From the NCBI GenBank assembly GCA_002305165.1, contig DBQI01000002.1, forward strand, positions 1 to 56,147: a stretch of DNA of 56,147 bases, written 5' to 3'. Both the position numbers and the translations under genes were made by a program. Shown piece after piece: positions 16,799 to 24,776 of the stretch. Each line of letters begins with the position of its first letter. Position 1 is the first letter of the stretch. The DNA comes from Armatimonadetes bacterium UBA1398 (GTDB taxonomy: Bacteria > Armatimonadota > Zipacnadia > UBA1398). The notes under the pieces were generated by a model that was not told where the DNA came from, did not search any database, and worked only from the letters and a program-made list of their open reading frames with translations.

Positions 16799-18079
16799 CT
16801 ACAGGGTGTAGGGCCCTTGCCGCCGGTGGTCCCACAGGACCTTCTTGCCCTTGTGGTGGCTCATGACGGCCATGTGAGCGGCCGAGGCTGCGTAGTGGCC
16901 GTGCTTCTCCGTGCAGTTCGGCTCCTTGCGCGACTGGACGCACTCGAAGAAGTTGATGAGATGCTCCTTGTCGCCCCAGACCTCGGAAGCCACTTCCAGC
17001 CCCTCGATGGTCTTGTCTGCCACGTGGCCGGGCTCGGGGATGACCTTCATCTCGCGGTCGTTCATCACGATCGTGCCGTTGGTGCCGTAGAATATCTCGC
17101 CGTACCCGTCCCGCTCGTTGCTGAACACGCAGGAGTACTGGACCATGTAGCCCGAGGGCGCCCAGTCCCTAGCCGGGAACTCCAGGATCGCGTTCCAGGT
17201 GTCCGGCGTGGTCCGGCCAAGCTCATGGAAGCGGTAGATGCTGCCCATGCCCATGGCCGAATCGGGCATCTCGCCGCCCATGACGATATTGATGGCGTCG
17301 AGCTGGTGGACCATCAGATCGCCCGCCGGGCCGTTCGAGTAGTCCCAGTAGCAGCGCCACTGGAAGTAGCGGTTGATATCGAAGGGCACCTTGGGCGCGT
17401 TGTAGAGGAACTTGCGCCAGTTGATCGTGTCCTCCGTCGCGCCTTCGGGAAGCGGGTACCGCCACTGCGGATCCGTGGCCTTGCTGTTGCGATGCCACCA
17501 GCCCTTGCACTGGGTGATCTCGCCGATGGCCCCTGACTGCACAAGGTCACGCGCGGTGTAGTAGATGTCCACGCTGCGGCGCTGCGTGCCGACCTGGATG
17601 ATCTTGCGCTTCTTCTCGTTGAGCCGAACGACCTCAACGCCCTCCTCCCAGGTGTGGGTCATGGGCTTCTCGATGAAGATGTCCTTGTCCGCATCGAGGG
17701 TCTGCTTGATGTGCAGAATGTGGCTGTGCTCTGGGGTCGCCGCCACGACACAGTCGATGTCCGCCTCCGCGAGCATCGTCTCGAGATCGGGGTAGCCCGT
17801 CGCCTTGCCCCCCTTCTCCGCCACGAGTCCGACAGCCCGGTCCCGCCACCCCTCGAAGATGTCAGCCACCGCGACTACCTCAACCTGGGGTAGATCCACC
17901 GCGATGTTGAGCAGATGGTAACCGCGAATGCCAGAGCCGAGCCAGCCGGCCTTGACGCGGTCGCCGCCGACCTGCGCCCATGCGACCTGGCCCAGCGCGC
18001 TGGCGCTTAGCCCCGCCACCGCCGCGGCGGCAGCGCTCTTCCCAATGAAATCCCGTCGGGTGATGCCCTGTTGCTCCAT
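16799..18079 (-). CDS. Tat-exported Gfo/Idh/MocA family oxidoreductase
   Basis: A 426-aa protein. The N-terminus ITRRDFIGKSAAAAAVAG is a twin-arginine signal, so it should be folded with its cofactor in the cytoplasm and then exported. The Rossmann domain follows (KAGWLGSGIRGYHLL), then VAATPEHSHILH and EKPMTHTWEEG, the EKP motif of this NAD(P)-sugar dehydrogenase family. The C-terminal domain shows GDLMVHQLDAINIVMGG. Family members oxidise or rearrange sugars and inositols; the substrate cannot be read from sequence. GGAGGG lies 8-9 nt before the ATG. A tightly bound cofactor is known for exported relatives such as glucose-fructose oxidoreductase. Confidence 0.88.
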   Translation of the reverse strand: MEQQGITRRDFIGKSAAAAAVAGLSASALGQVAWAQVGGDRVKAGWLGSGIRGYHLLNIAVDLPQVEVVAVADIFEGWRDRAVGLVAEKGGKATGYPDLETMLAEADIDCVVAATPEHSHILHIKQTLDADKDIFIEKPMTHTWEEGVEVVRLNEKKRKIIQVGTQRRSVDIYYTARDLVQSGAIGEITQCKGWWHRNSKATDPQWRYPLPEGATEDTINWRKFLYNAPKVPFDINRYFQWRCYWDYSNGPAGDLMVHQLDAINIVMGGEMPDSAMGMGSIYRFHELGRTTPDTWNAILEFPARDWAPSGYMVQYSCVFSNERDGYGEIFYGTNGTIVMNDREMKVIPEPGHVADKTIEGLEVASEVWGDKEHLINFFECVQSRKEPNCTEKHGHYAASAAHMAVMSHHKGKKVLWDHRRQGPYTL

Positions 18080-18101
18080 TTGTCGTACCCTCCAATATGT
18101 G

Positions 18102-18114
18102 CCCCCTATGGGGG
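18102..18114. repeat. GC palindrome CCCCC-TAT-GGGGG in a divergent promoter region
   Basis: Five-base arms around TAT, 22-35 bp upstream of the oxidoreductase start in the 182-bp region shared with the debranching enzyme gene. It may be an operator or a 5' UTR hairpin; no clear promoter was found beside it. Confidence 0.3.
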
Positions 18115-18261
18115 GTGGACATTGGCCTGAGTACCGCGCTCATCAAACGTGCGGTGCCTCTATGTTGTTCCGCCATCGGCGCCCGTACTCCTCGGTTTTC
18201 GCGAGGGCAATGCTGCGGCGTAGCGAAGAAGGCCTGGGTATACGGCTAGGAGGCTGGTCCC

Positions 18262-20247
18262 ATGTTCAGATTCACCGGCACGGACCTGACCGATCTGGAG
18301 CGTTCCTCCGCCCGTGAGTGGGTTCTGTCGAACGGACGGGGTGCCTACGCCTCCTCAACCTTGGCGAACGTCTCCACTCGCCGCTACCACGGCCTACTTG
18401 TGGCGGGGGCGAGGCCCCTCGCCGACCGCCGCCTTCTGGTCGCCAAGCTCTCCGAGGCCATCCTGGATCGGGTGTTGCGTATCGAGCTTGGCTGCAACAA
18501 GTACCCGGATGTCATCCACCCCAAGGGTCACGAGCTCCTCGAGGAAGTCGACGCGGGCGGATGCGTCGTACGCCACCTCTGGAGGCTCAAGAGCGGCGCC
18601 CTCGAACGGCGCGTCGCCATGGCCCGGGACCGCGACGTCACGGCTGTGGTGTACCGCTGGATCGGGCCAGAGCCGGTGACCCTCGAACTTCGCCCCCTCA
18701 CGGCCTGTCGCGCATACCACCACTGTCAGAGGGAGCATGCCGAGTTCGACGGCTCTCTGGTTGTGCAAGGTCAGCGCGCCGTGATGCGTCCCTATCCCGG
18801 CGGGCCCGAGATCCACTTCGGTTTCGAACGGGGCGAGGTTACGCCCCTGGGCGTGTGGTACTACAATCTGCAGTACGACCGTGAACGGATCCGTGGCCTG
18901 GACTTCGAGGAGGACCTCTTCTGCCCAGGCCGCTGGGCCATCGAACTGGTCCCGGAGGTCCCTGTCGGCATCACCCTGGCCACCGTGGAGACGGATGGCG
19001 CCGAGGCTCACAGTATCCTTGGGGCGGCAGAGACCCATGAGGCTGAGGTGATCGGTGAAGGGGTCCTGGGGGGCTCTGCCGACACGCGCGTTCGGGCCCT
19101 CCTCGTCGCCGCGGACAGTTTCGTGGCCCGTCGAGACTCGGGCCAGACGACCATCGTAGCCGGATTCCACTGGTTCACTGACTGGGGCCGGGACGCCATG
19201 ATCGCGCTCCCTGGCATCACCCTGCCCCAGGGACGGCTTGACCTAGCCCGCTCCGTCATCGAGGGTTTCGCGGCGCACATGAGCCAGGGCATCATCCCCA
19301 ATCGCTTCCCCGACCACGGCGAGGCGCCCGACTACAATACCGTCGATGCCACCCTCATGATGTTTGTGGCGGCGAAGCGAGTGGCCGATGCCCTCGCGCC
19401 AGCGGAGCGTCGCGACTTCGTGGCGGGCCTCTGGCCCGCCCTGACCGATAGCATCGACTGGCACGTCCGAGGAACCCTCTACGGGATACAGGTGGACCCG
19501 GAGGACGGCCTGCTGCGCCAAGGGGATGCGTATCACCAACTCACCTGGATGGATGCCAAGGTGGACGACTGGGTTGTCACCCCCCGCGCCGGAAAGCCTG
19601 TGGAGATCGCTGCCCTGTGGTTCAACGCTCTCATGATCGCCGCGGAGTTCGGGGAGCTGCTGGGCGAGTCCGAAGCCTCGGAGCGGTTCGGCCTCATGGC
19701 GGAGCGCGCGAAGGCCTCTTTCGAGGGTGGCTTCTGGCATGAGGAGGGTGGGTACTACGGCGACGTCCTGACACCCAGCGGCCTGGATACCCGGCTCCGC
19801 TGCAACCAAGCCATCGCTCTGGCTCTGCCCTACGAGATCGCCGACCGCACGCACGCTCTCTCCGCTCTCAGGGTGATGGAGGAGAAGCTCCTGACGCCCA
19901 TGGGTCTCCGCACCTTGTCGCCCGATGAGCCCGACTATCGCGGCATCTACATCGGGGCGCCGCAGGAGCGTGACGCGGCGTACCACTCCGGCACGGTGTG
20001 GGCCTGGCCCATCGGTTCCTTCCTACGCGCCTACCTCCGGGTCCATGAAGAGACCGCTGAGGCGAAGGACCAGGTTCGTGCGTGGCTGGAGCCCCTGCTC
20101 GAGCACGTTGGGCGTGAGGGGTGCGTTGGAAGCATCAACGAGATCTTCGATGCCGAGCCACCGCATACCCCTAGGGGAGCCGTGTCCCAGGCGTGGTCCG
20201 TCGCCGAGGTGCTCGATGTCCTAGCCCAACTCCAGCGGGAGAGCTAG
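18262..20247 (+). CDS. Glycogen debranching enzyme (amylo-alpha-1,6-glucosidase, GH133)
   Basis: A 661-aa cytoplasmic enzyme. The N-terminal domain (residues about 1-230) begins REWVLSNGRGAYASSTLANV, the usual start of prokaryotic debranching enzymes. The C-terminal (alpha/alpha)6 barrel has GFHWFTDWGRDAMIALPG, the catalytic-region motif, then PDYNTVDATLMM and YHSGTVWAWPIGSFL. It removes alpha-1,6 branches of glycogen or related storage glucans. An AGGAGG lies 8 nt before the ATG. Only 3 nt separate its stop from the next gene, so the two form an operon. No other glycogen gene is in the window. Confidence 0.93.
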   Translation: MFRFTGTDLTDLERSSAREWVLSNGRGAYASSTLANVSTRRYHGLLVAGARPLADRRLLVAKLSEAILDRVLRIELGCNKYPDVIHPKGHELLEEVDAGGCVVRHLWRLKSGALERRVAMARDRDVTAVVYRWIGPEPVTLELRPLTACRAYHHCQREHAEFDGSLVVQGQRAVMRPYPGGPEIHFGFERGEVTPLGVWYYNLQYDRERIRGLDFEEDLFCPGRWAIELVPEVPVGITLATVETDGAEAHSILGAAETHEAEVIGEGVLGGSADTRVRALLVAADSFVARRDSGQTTIVAGFHWFTDWGRDAMIALPGITLPQGRLDLARSVIEGFAAHMSQGIIPNRFPDHGEAPDYNTVDATLMMFVAAKRVADALAPAERRDFVAGLWPALTDSIDWHVRGTLYGIQVDPEDGLLRQGDAYHQLTWMDAKVDDWVVTPRAGKPVEIAALWFNALMIAAEFGELLGESEASERFGLMAERAKASFEGGFWHEEGGYYGDVLTPSGLDTRLRCNQAIALALPYEIADRTHALSALRVMEEKLLTPMGLRTLSPDEPDYRGIYIGAPQERDAAYHSGTVWAWPIGSFLRAYLRVHEETAEAKDQVRAWLEPLLEHVGREGCVGSINEIFDAEPPHTPRGAVSQAWSVAEVLDVLAQLQRES

Positions 20248-20250
20248 GGC

Positions 20251-21156
20251 ATGAAGCGAGTCCTGAGCCCGAGCCTGGGATCGCCGCAGGGGGACTACGA
20301 TGTCACGGGCGAGTTCCTGGGACAGGCAGTGCGCGTCCAGCGGATAGGGACTGCCTCGAGCCGAAGGCGCTTTGTGGAGATCCTCCGCAGCGAGCGCGAC
20401 ACCGTCGACTGCTTTGGGTTCGGCGGCGGCGACATCTACGTCGTCGCTGGGGGACGCCGGTACCGTTGGCGCTACGAGTACCGCATGGCGCTCGAGGCGG
20501 GCGACACGCCCATCGTGGACGGTAGCGGGCTGAAGAATACGATCGAGCGGCGTACCATCGAGTGGCTCGTGGCGGAGGGAGTCGTCGACTTCGCCCATTC
20601 GCGAACTCTCATCGTCTCCGCCGTTGACCGCTTCGGGATGGCCGAAGCCATCGCGAGGCAGGGCGGAGAGACCATCATGGGGGATCTCATCTTCAGCCTG
20701 GGCGTGCCCGTCCCCCTCCGCTCCGAGCGAGCCCTCGCATTGGTAGCTCGCACCTTCCTCCCGGTCATCACGCAGTGCCCGCAGTCGTGGTTCTACCCCA
20801 CAGGGGCGAAGCAGGAGGCGATCGCGCCGCGGTACCCCCGCTTCTACGAGTGGGCCGATACCATCTGCGGTGACTTCCAGTACATCCGCCGCTACCTGGC
20901 CCAGAACCTCATGGGCAAGACGATCATCACCAACACGACGAAGCCAGATGACCTCCAGCTCCTCCGGGAACGGGGAGTGCGGCGGCTCGTGACGAGCACT
21001 CCCGACCTGACCCTCGGGGGACGCTCGCCTGGCACGAACGTGCTTGAGGCCCTCGTAGTGGCCCTCCTGGAGCGCCGCCCCGGCGATATCACGGCCGACG
21101 ACTACATGGCCACTCTCGGCGCGATGGACTGGGAGCCTCGTGTTGTTGATCTGTGA
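20251..21156 (+). CDS. Conserved protein of the 'quinate 5-dehydrogenase' annotated family; reaction uncertain
   Basis: A 301-aa soluble protein. It begins KRVLSPSLGSPQGDY, followed by CFGFGGGDIYVVAGGRRYRW and TPIVDGSGLKNTIERR, which I recognise from proteins of about 300 aa in clostridia and related bacteria annotated as quinate 5-dehydrogenase. That name is poorly supported: no standard shikimate/quinate dehydrogenase layout (GAGGAA Rossmann motif) is visible here. Later blocks include FLPVITQCPQSWFYPTG and KTIITNTTKPDDLQLL. It is translated just 3 nt after the debranching enzyme, which suggests a role near sugar or storage-glucan metabolism instead. Function should be treated as unknown. 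Confidence 0.6.
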   Translation: MKRVLSPSLGSPQGDYDVTGEFLGQAVRVQRIGTASSRRRFVEILRSERDTVDCFGFGGGDIYVVAGGRRYRWRYEYRMALEAGDTPIVDGSGLKNTIERRTIEWLVAEGVVDFAHSRTLIVSAVDRFGMAEAIARQGGETIMGDLIFSLGVPVPLRSERALALVARTFLPVITQCPQSWFYPTGAKQEAIAPRYPRFYEWADTICGDFQYIRRYLAQNLMGKTIITNTTKPDDLQLLRERGVRRLVTSTPDLTLGGRSPGTNVLEALVVALLERRPGDITADDYMATLGAMDWEPRVVDL

Positions 21157-21176
21157 TGCGCTGAAGCGATGAGGCG

Positions 21177-24100
21177 CTACTCCTCCAGCGCTGCGCGGCA
21201 GCTCTCGATAGCGGCCGCGAGGCGGCTCCTCACCTCCCCGACTCGCGTCGGATCCGGCAGCACTAGGCTCGATCGAAGACCTCCATCGTTGGGGATGGGG
21301 ACCAACTCCCGCGCGAGTGCGAGCGCCTCCGCGGCTTCCGGTACCGTGTCGGGCCTATCGCCTAGCTGACTCACCAGGTCCGAGAGGGTGTGCAGGTACT
21401 CCCCGTCCTCCAGCCCCTCGCGCGCCAGGGCCAATCGGATACTTGCGAGGGGCCCACGGACACCATAGCGCTCCCCGGGGTAGGCGAGGTAGCCGTCCCC
21501 GTTCGGGTAGCGGACGTAGTAGTTCTCCCCCACCCCATCGTTCTGAGTGATGTAGTCGTGCCAGCCGAAGTCCAGCGGATCGTACGTCCACCATGAGACG
21601 CCCCAGAACTCGTACCCCTCGGCCCCGTAGTGGTAGGCATAATGCGGCAGGAGGCGTTCCACGGCGAGGTACGGCGTGTCTATGCACATCTGCCCATCGG
21701 TAGTGAAAAGGATCCGGTCACCAGCCGCGCGGCGCGCTTCCATCTTCTCGACCGGGAACACGCCATAGTGCCCCGCCCCCCACATGGTGATGGCGCCCTC
21801 CAGCCCCTCCGAGGGGTGCCAAGTGCTGGAGTAACGAGGAACGTCGGGCGCAACGGCCTCGTAGAGGGTGCAGAACTCCCGAAGGTCGTCCACCACCTGG
21901 GGCACGGAGTCGAAGGGTTCGTCCGACACATAGTGGATGAGCCGGTCACGCCACCCCATCTCAGTAAGGTGGTCGATGTAGAGGCGATAGATCGACTGCA
22001 TGGCAGTCACGTACTCGTCACTGAAGGGTTCGAGTCCGAAGCGTTCGCCAGGTCGGTAGGCCCAGCCGAGGGCGTAGAAGGTCCACGGGGAGTAGAACGC
22101 CCTCATCCCCAGCTCATCCAGGCACAGGCGGGCCCAGCGATCGAACTCGCGCGCGTCCATGGAGACCTGGCCATCCTCATACCGGAAGACGGGCTCGGGA
22201 CCGGGCATGTCCGGGCAGACGCGATGCTCGGCCATGAGCCGGTACCACGCCTCCCGCACCTCGTGATCACCAAGGTCGAGCATCTCCGTGCCTGACGGTC
22301 CCACACGCAGGTCGTAGATAGCCGTCGTGCGCGAGTCGTCGGAGAGGCCGAAGTCCCACACGTGGAAGCTCACGTCCAGGTCGATGCTCTCGCCTCCCGA
22401 GGACACGGTGAGGCGCCCACTGTGGTCGCCTGCTCCAGCGTCAGGCGGGGTGTAGAGGGTGATCCAGAGCGCTGTCGTCTCGCCCTCAGGGACCTCCACT
22501 GTATTCCCCGTCAGAGGCAGCAGAGGATCCGGCCAGCGTCCCGGCCACCCGTCCGATCCCGCCGACCCGGCGCCGACGCGCCTCTCCCACGGGGCGCCGT
22601 CGGAGCGGCGGTAGCAGGTGGGCGAATCGACCGGCACGTAGCCGACCCGCTCCACCCGAGCTACTCGGGGGTTCTCGCCTGGCCCGCTGAAGGGCTCGAA
22701 CTCCCACGTGAAGCTGTCGGCGCCGTCGGGTAGGCGTACCGCGACCTGCAGCACTTCGTGCTCGTTCCTCGCCGACTGGAGATCGACTGTCGCCGGCGCC
22801 GGCGGCGGAATGTCCTGAGGGAACACCTTGATGATCGGGTCGACCACGCCCACGCGCAGATCATCGAGGGGCGCCGGGGCCGGTCGGAGGTCCAGTGGAG
22901 CCGCCACCTCGTGCAGCACGATGCTGTCGTAGTAGAGCGTCCCCCATGTGTTCGTGGTCAGGTGCAGATCGATCGACCTGGCCCCAGGTGGGGCTTCGAA
23001 GACGGTCGACACCCAGGTCCACTCGGAGTGCGGGACGACTGCGGGTCCGGTGCCGAGGTAGGCCAGGACGGCACCCTCCGCGTCCATGACGTGGGCATGG
23101 AGGCTGGCGGTGCCATCCAACTCATCAGCCCTGACGAGTCCGCCGTAGAGATAGTGCGCTCCCTCACGCAGAGGGAGCCCTGTTTGTCGGAAGCCGGTCC
23201 AGCGCGGGGCCGTCTCCGGGGGCACCTCCAGGCGAAGACACGATGTTCCCGCTGCGCCATCGGGCCACCATCCACCGCTTGAGTCCGCTGTGGCCCCCTC
23301 TGACCGGGCCTCACCCCAGGCCTCCCGGTCCTCCTGCGTGTCCATGAGGGCTCCGCGAGCGAGGTTCGATGGTTGAGCGGCGAGCTCGGTCGCGAGATCC
23401 TCTATGGAGGCCGGTTGAGCGGAGTCGAGCACGACGGTCACCGGCAGAGAGGCATAGGTCTGAGCTGGCAGATGCACCAGCATCAGGTCGGAGCCCAGGG
23501 TCCCCACCGGTTCCACCGTGACGCCGCCTCCAGGAGCTTCCACCTCGGCGTGCACTGTGTTCGTGAAGTCTCCGTGGGAGCGCCGCCAGGACAGTTCGGC
23601 GGGCCTGAGGTTCGCCGCCACCAGGAGATTGCGGGGTTCGGGGCCCATGTTCACCACGTCGAGCAACCACTCCCCCGACTCTGGCTCGACACGGTCCAGG
23701 TTCAGCGACTCCCGTTCACCGACGGACACCTGGTAGAGTGGCCCACTGTCAGCAGGTTCGACGGATACATTGTCGTACCAAACAGTCCCGGTGCCAGCGA
23801 GGACGGTGCCGATTGTGGCGTCCCGAGCTGCTTCGGGCGCTGTGAACTCGTAGCGAACCTCGCGCCAGCCATACGTGCCGGCGCCGGCGTTCATGACCTC
23901 GTTGATGAGCATCGGCTCATCACCATTGACATGGATGAACCATCCAGCGGTGCCCTCGACCTCCTCCGCCCTCACCCAGGCGCGGAACACGTACTCAGCG
24001 CCGCCTCGCAGGGGGATTCCGAACTGCCGGTAGGCTACCCAGGTCGCTTCGGCCCCCGGCTCCACGACGCAGACCGCGGCTGCGGAGCCATCGATCCCCT

Positions 24101-24605
24101 GATCGGGCGCCCAGGCCATGCGGTGTTGGGCATCGGTGAGACCCGGGCTCCAGCCTGTTGGCGTGTCGCCTGTGACTGCCTCGAAGCCGGGGTTCCGCAG
24201 CCCCGCGACGAGCATGTCAGGCACACGCCAGGCGCGTGGGTTGTCCACATAGACGTGCAGGAGGGCACTGCCGCTTGGGCCGCAGGAGACAGGAATGGTC
24301 ACAGCATCCCCGGCACGGAGCGTATCTCCGTCGCCCTCGCTGTGGGTGACGTTCCACAGCAGTTCCACCCCTCGCTCATCGCAGACGCGCAGGGACGCGA
24401 TCGCCTCGCCCACGATGGGTAGTTCGCCCGCTTCCCCGCCGACGCGTAGGGAGAGCGGTTCACCGGCCATTGCTTCGTCCGTCAGGTTGGTTACGGTGAC
24501 TGGGATTCGCGCAGCATGCGGGCCCCAGGAGACGGAAAGGGCATCGGGCCATGGGACTGGCTGCGGAATGAGTGCACACATGGTCAGCCAGAGGGGGGTG
24601 AGCAT
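21177..24605 (-). CDS. Large secreted DUF4091-type putative glycoside hydrolase with two carbohydrate-binding-like modules
   Basis: A 1,142-aa protein with a signal peptide (MLTPLWLTMCALIPQP). Two similar beta-sandwich modules, near residues 135-290 and 415-570, each hold an N-terminal G-W segment, an aromatic FRQ/YRQFG-PL strand and a closing VWYDNVSV or TLYYDSIVL strand, as in CBM4/9-like domains. The C-terminal half carries the DUF4091 pattern: HYVSDEPFD with a likely catalytic Asp-Glu, YSSTWHPSEG, EFWGVSWWTYDP and DGYLAYPG. The start at 24605 follows GGAGGTG; an upstream in-frame ATG at 24626 is before that site. It probably acts on an extracellular polysaccharide; the substrate is unknown. 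Confidence 0.82.
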   Translation of the reverse strand: MLTPLWLTMCALIPQPVPWPDALSVSWGPHAARIPVTVTNLTDEAMAGEPLSLRVGGEAGELPIVGEAIASLRVCDERGVELLWNVTHSEGDGDTLRAGDAVTIPVSCGPSGSALLHVYVDNPRAWRVPDMLVAGLRNPGFEAVTGDTPTGWSPGLTDAQHRMAWAPDQGIDGSAAAVCVVEPGAEATWVAYRQFGIPLRGGAEYVFRAWVRAEEVEGTAGWFIHVNGDEPMLINEVMNAGAGTYGWREVRYEFTAPEAARDATIGTVLAGTGTVWYDNVSVEPADSGPLYQVSVGERESLNLDRVEPESGEWLLDVVNMGPEPRNLLVAANLRPAELSWRRSHGDFTNTVHAEVEAPGGGVTVEPVGTLGSDLMLVHLPAQTYASLPVTVVLDSAQPASIEDLATELAAQPSNLARGALMDTQEDREAWGEARSEGATADSSGGWWPDGAAGTSCLRLEVPPETAPRWTGFRQTGLPLREGAHYLYGGLVRADELDGTASLHAHVMDAEGAVLAYLGTGPAVVPHSEWTWVSTVFEAPPGARSIDLHLTTNTWGTLYYDSIVLHEVAAPLDLRPAPAPLDDLRVGVVDPIIKVFPQDIPPPAPATVDLQSARNEHEVLQVAVRLPDGADSFTWEFEPFSGPGENPRVARVERVGYVPVDSPTCYRRSDGAPWERRVGAGSAGSDGWPGRWPDPLLPLTGNTVEVPEGETTALWITLYTPPDAGAGDHSGRLTVSSGGESIDLDVSFHVWDFGLSDDSRTTAIYDLRVGPSGTEMLDLGDHEVREAWYRLMAEHRVCPDMPGPEPVFRYEDGQVSMDAREFDRWARLCLDELGMRAFYSPWTFYALGWAYRPGERFGLEPFSDEYVTAMQSIYRLYIDHLTEMGWRDRLIHYVSDEPFDSVPQVVDDLREFCTLYEAVAPDVPRYSSTWHPSEGLEGAITMWGAGHYGVFPVEKMEARRAAGDRILFTTDGQMCIDTPYLAVERLLPHYAYHYGAEGYEFWGVSWWTYDPLDFGWHDYITQNDGVGENYYVRYPNGDGYLAYPGERYGVRGPLASIRLALAREGLEDGEYLHTLSDLVSQLGDRPDTVPEAAEALALARELVPIPNDGGLRSSLVLPDPTRVGEVRSRLAAAIESCRAALEE

Positions 24606-24679
24606 GCTGGAACACCTCCAGAGCATCTTGCTGGGGGCTTCGGCGTGGAGAACCCAGATTCCGCCAATACAAGCGTATC

Positions 24680-24712
24680 GGGCTTGAAAGCCGCGTCTTT
24701 GGGCCTGAAAGC
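24680..24712. repeat. Two direct repeats GGGCYTGAAAGC spaced 21 bp apart
   Basis: GGGCTTGAAAGC (24680-24691) and GGGCCTGAAAGC (24701-24712) differ at one base and start exactly 21 bp apart, two turns of the helix. They lie in the 171-bp region between the divergent DUF4091 and dnaE2 genes, 65-97 bp before dnaE2. Same-face spacing suggests a regulator site. No classical LexA box is visible here. Confidence 0.4.
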
Positions 24713-24776
24713 GCTTGCAGCCCCCTGCTTCTGGCTATTCAACGGCATCGAACCACGATCGCCAAACGGGTGTTCT

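Noticed and set aside
18181..18261. TATACG near 18239 as a promoter -10 for the debranching gene
   Set aside because: No -35-like hexamer lies 16-18 bp upstream, and it is only about 17 bp from the start codon.
23373..24422. 349-codon plus-strand frame
   Set aside because: Antisense to the DUF4091 gene; composition is noise.
24606..24776. LexA-type SOS box before dnaE2
   Set aside because: No CTG-N10-CAG and no CGAAC-N4-GTTCG pattern was found; GAAC and GTTC both occur but at unsuitable spacing.
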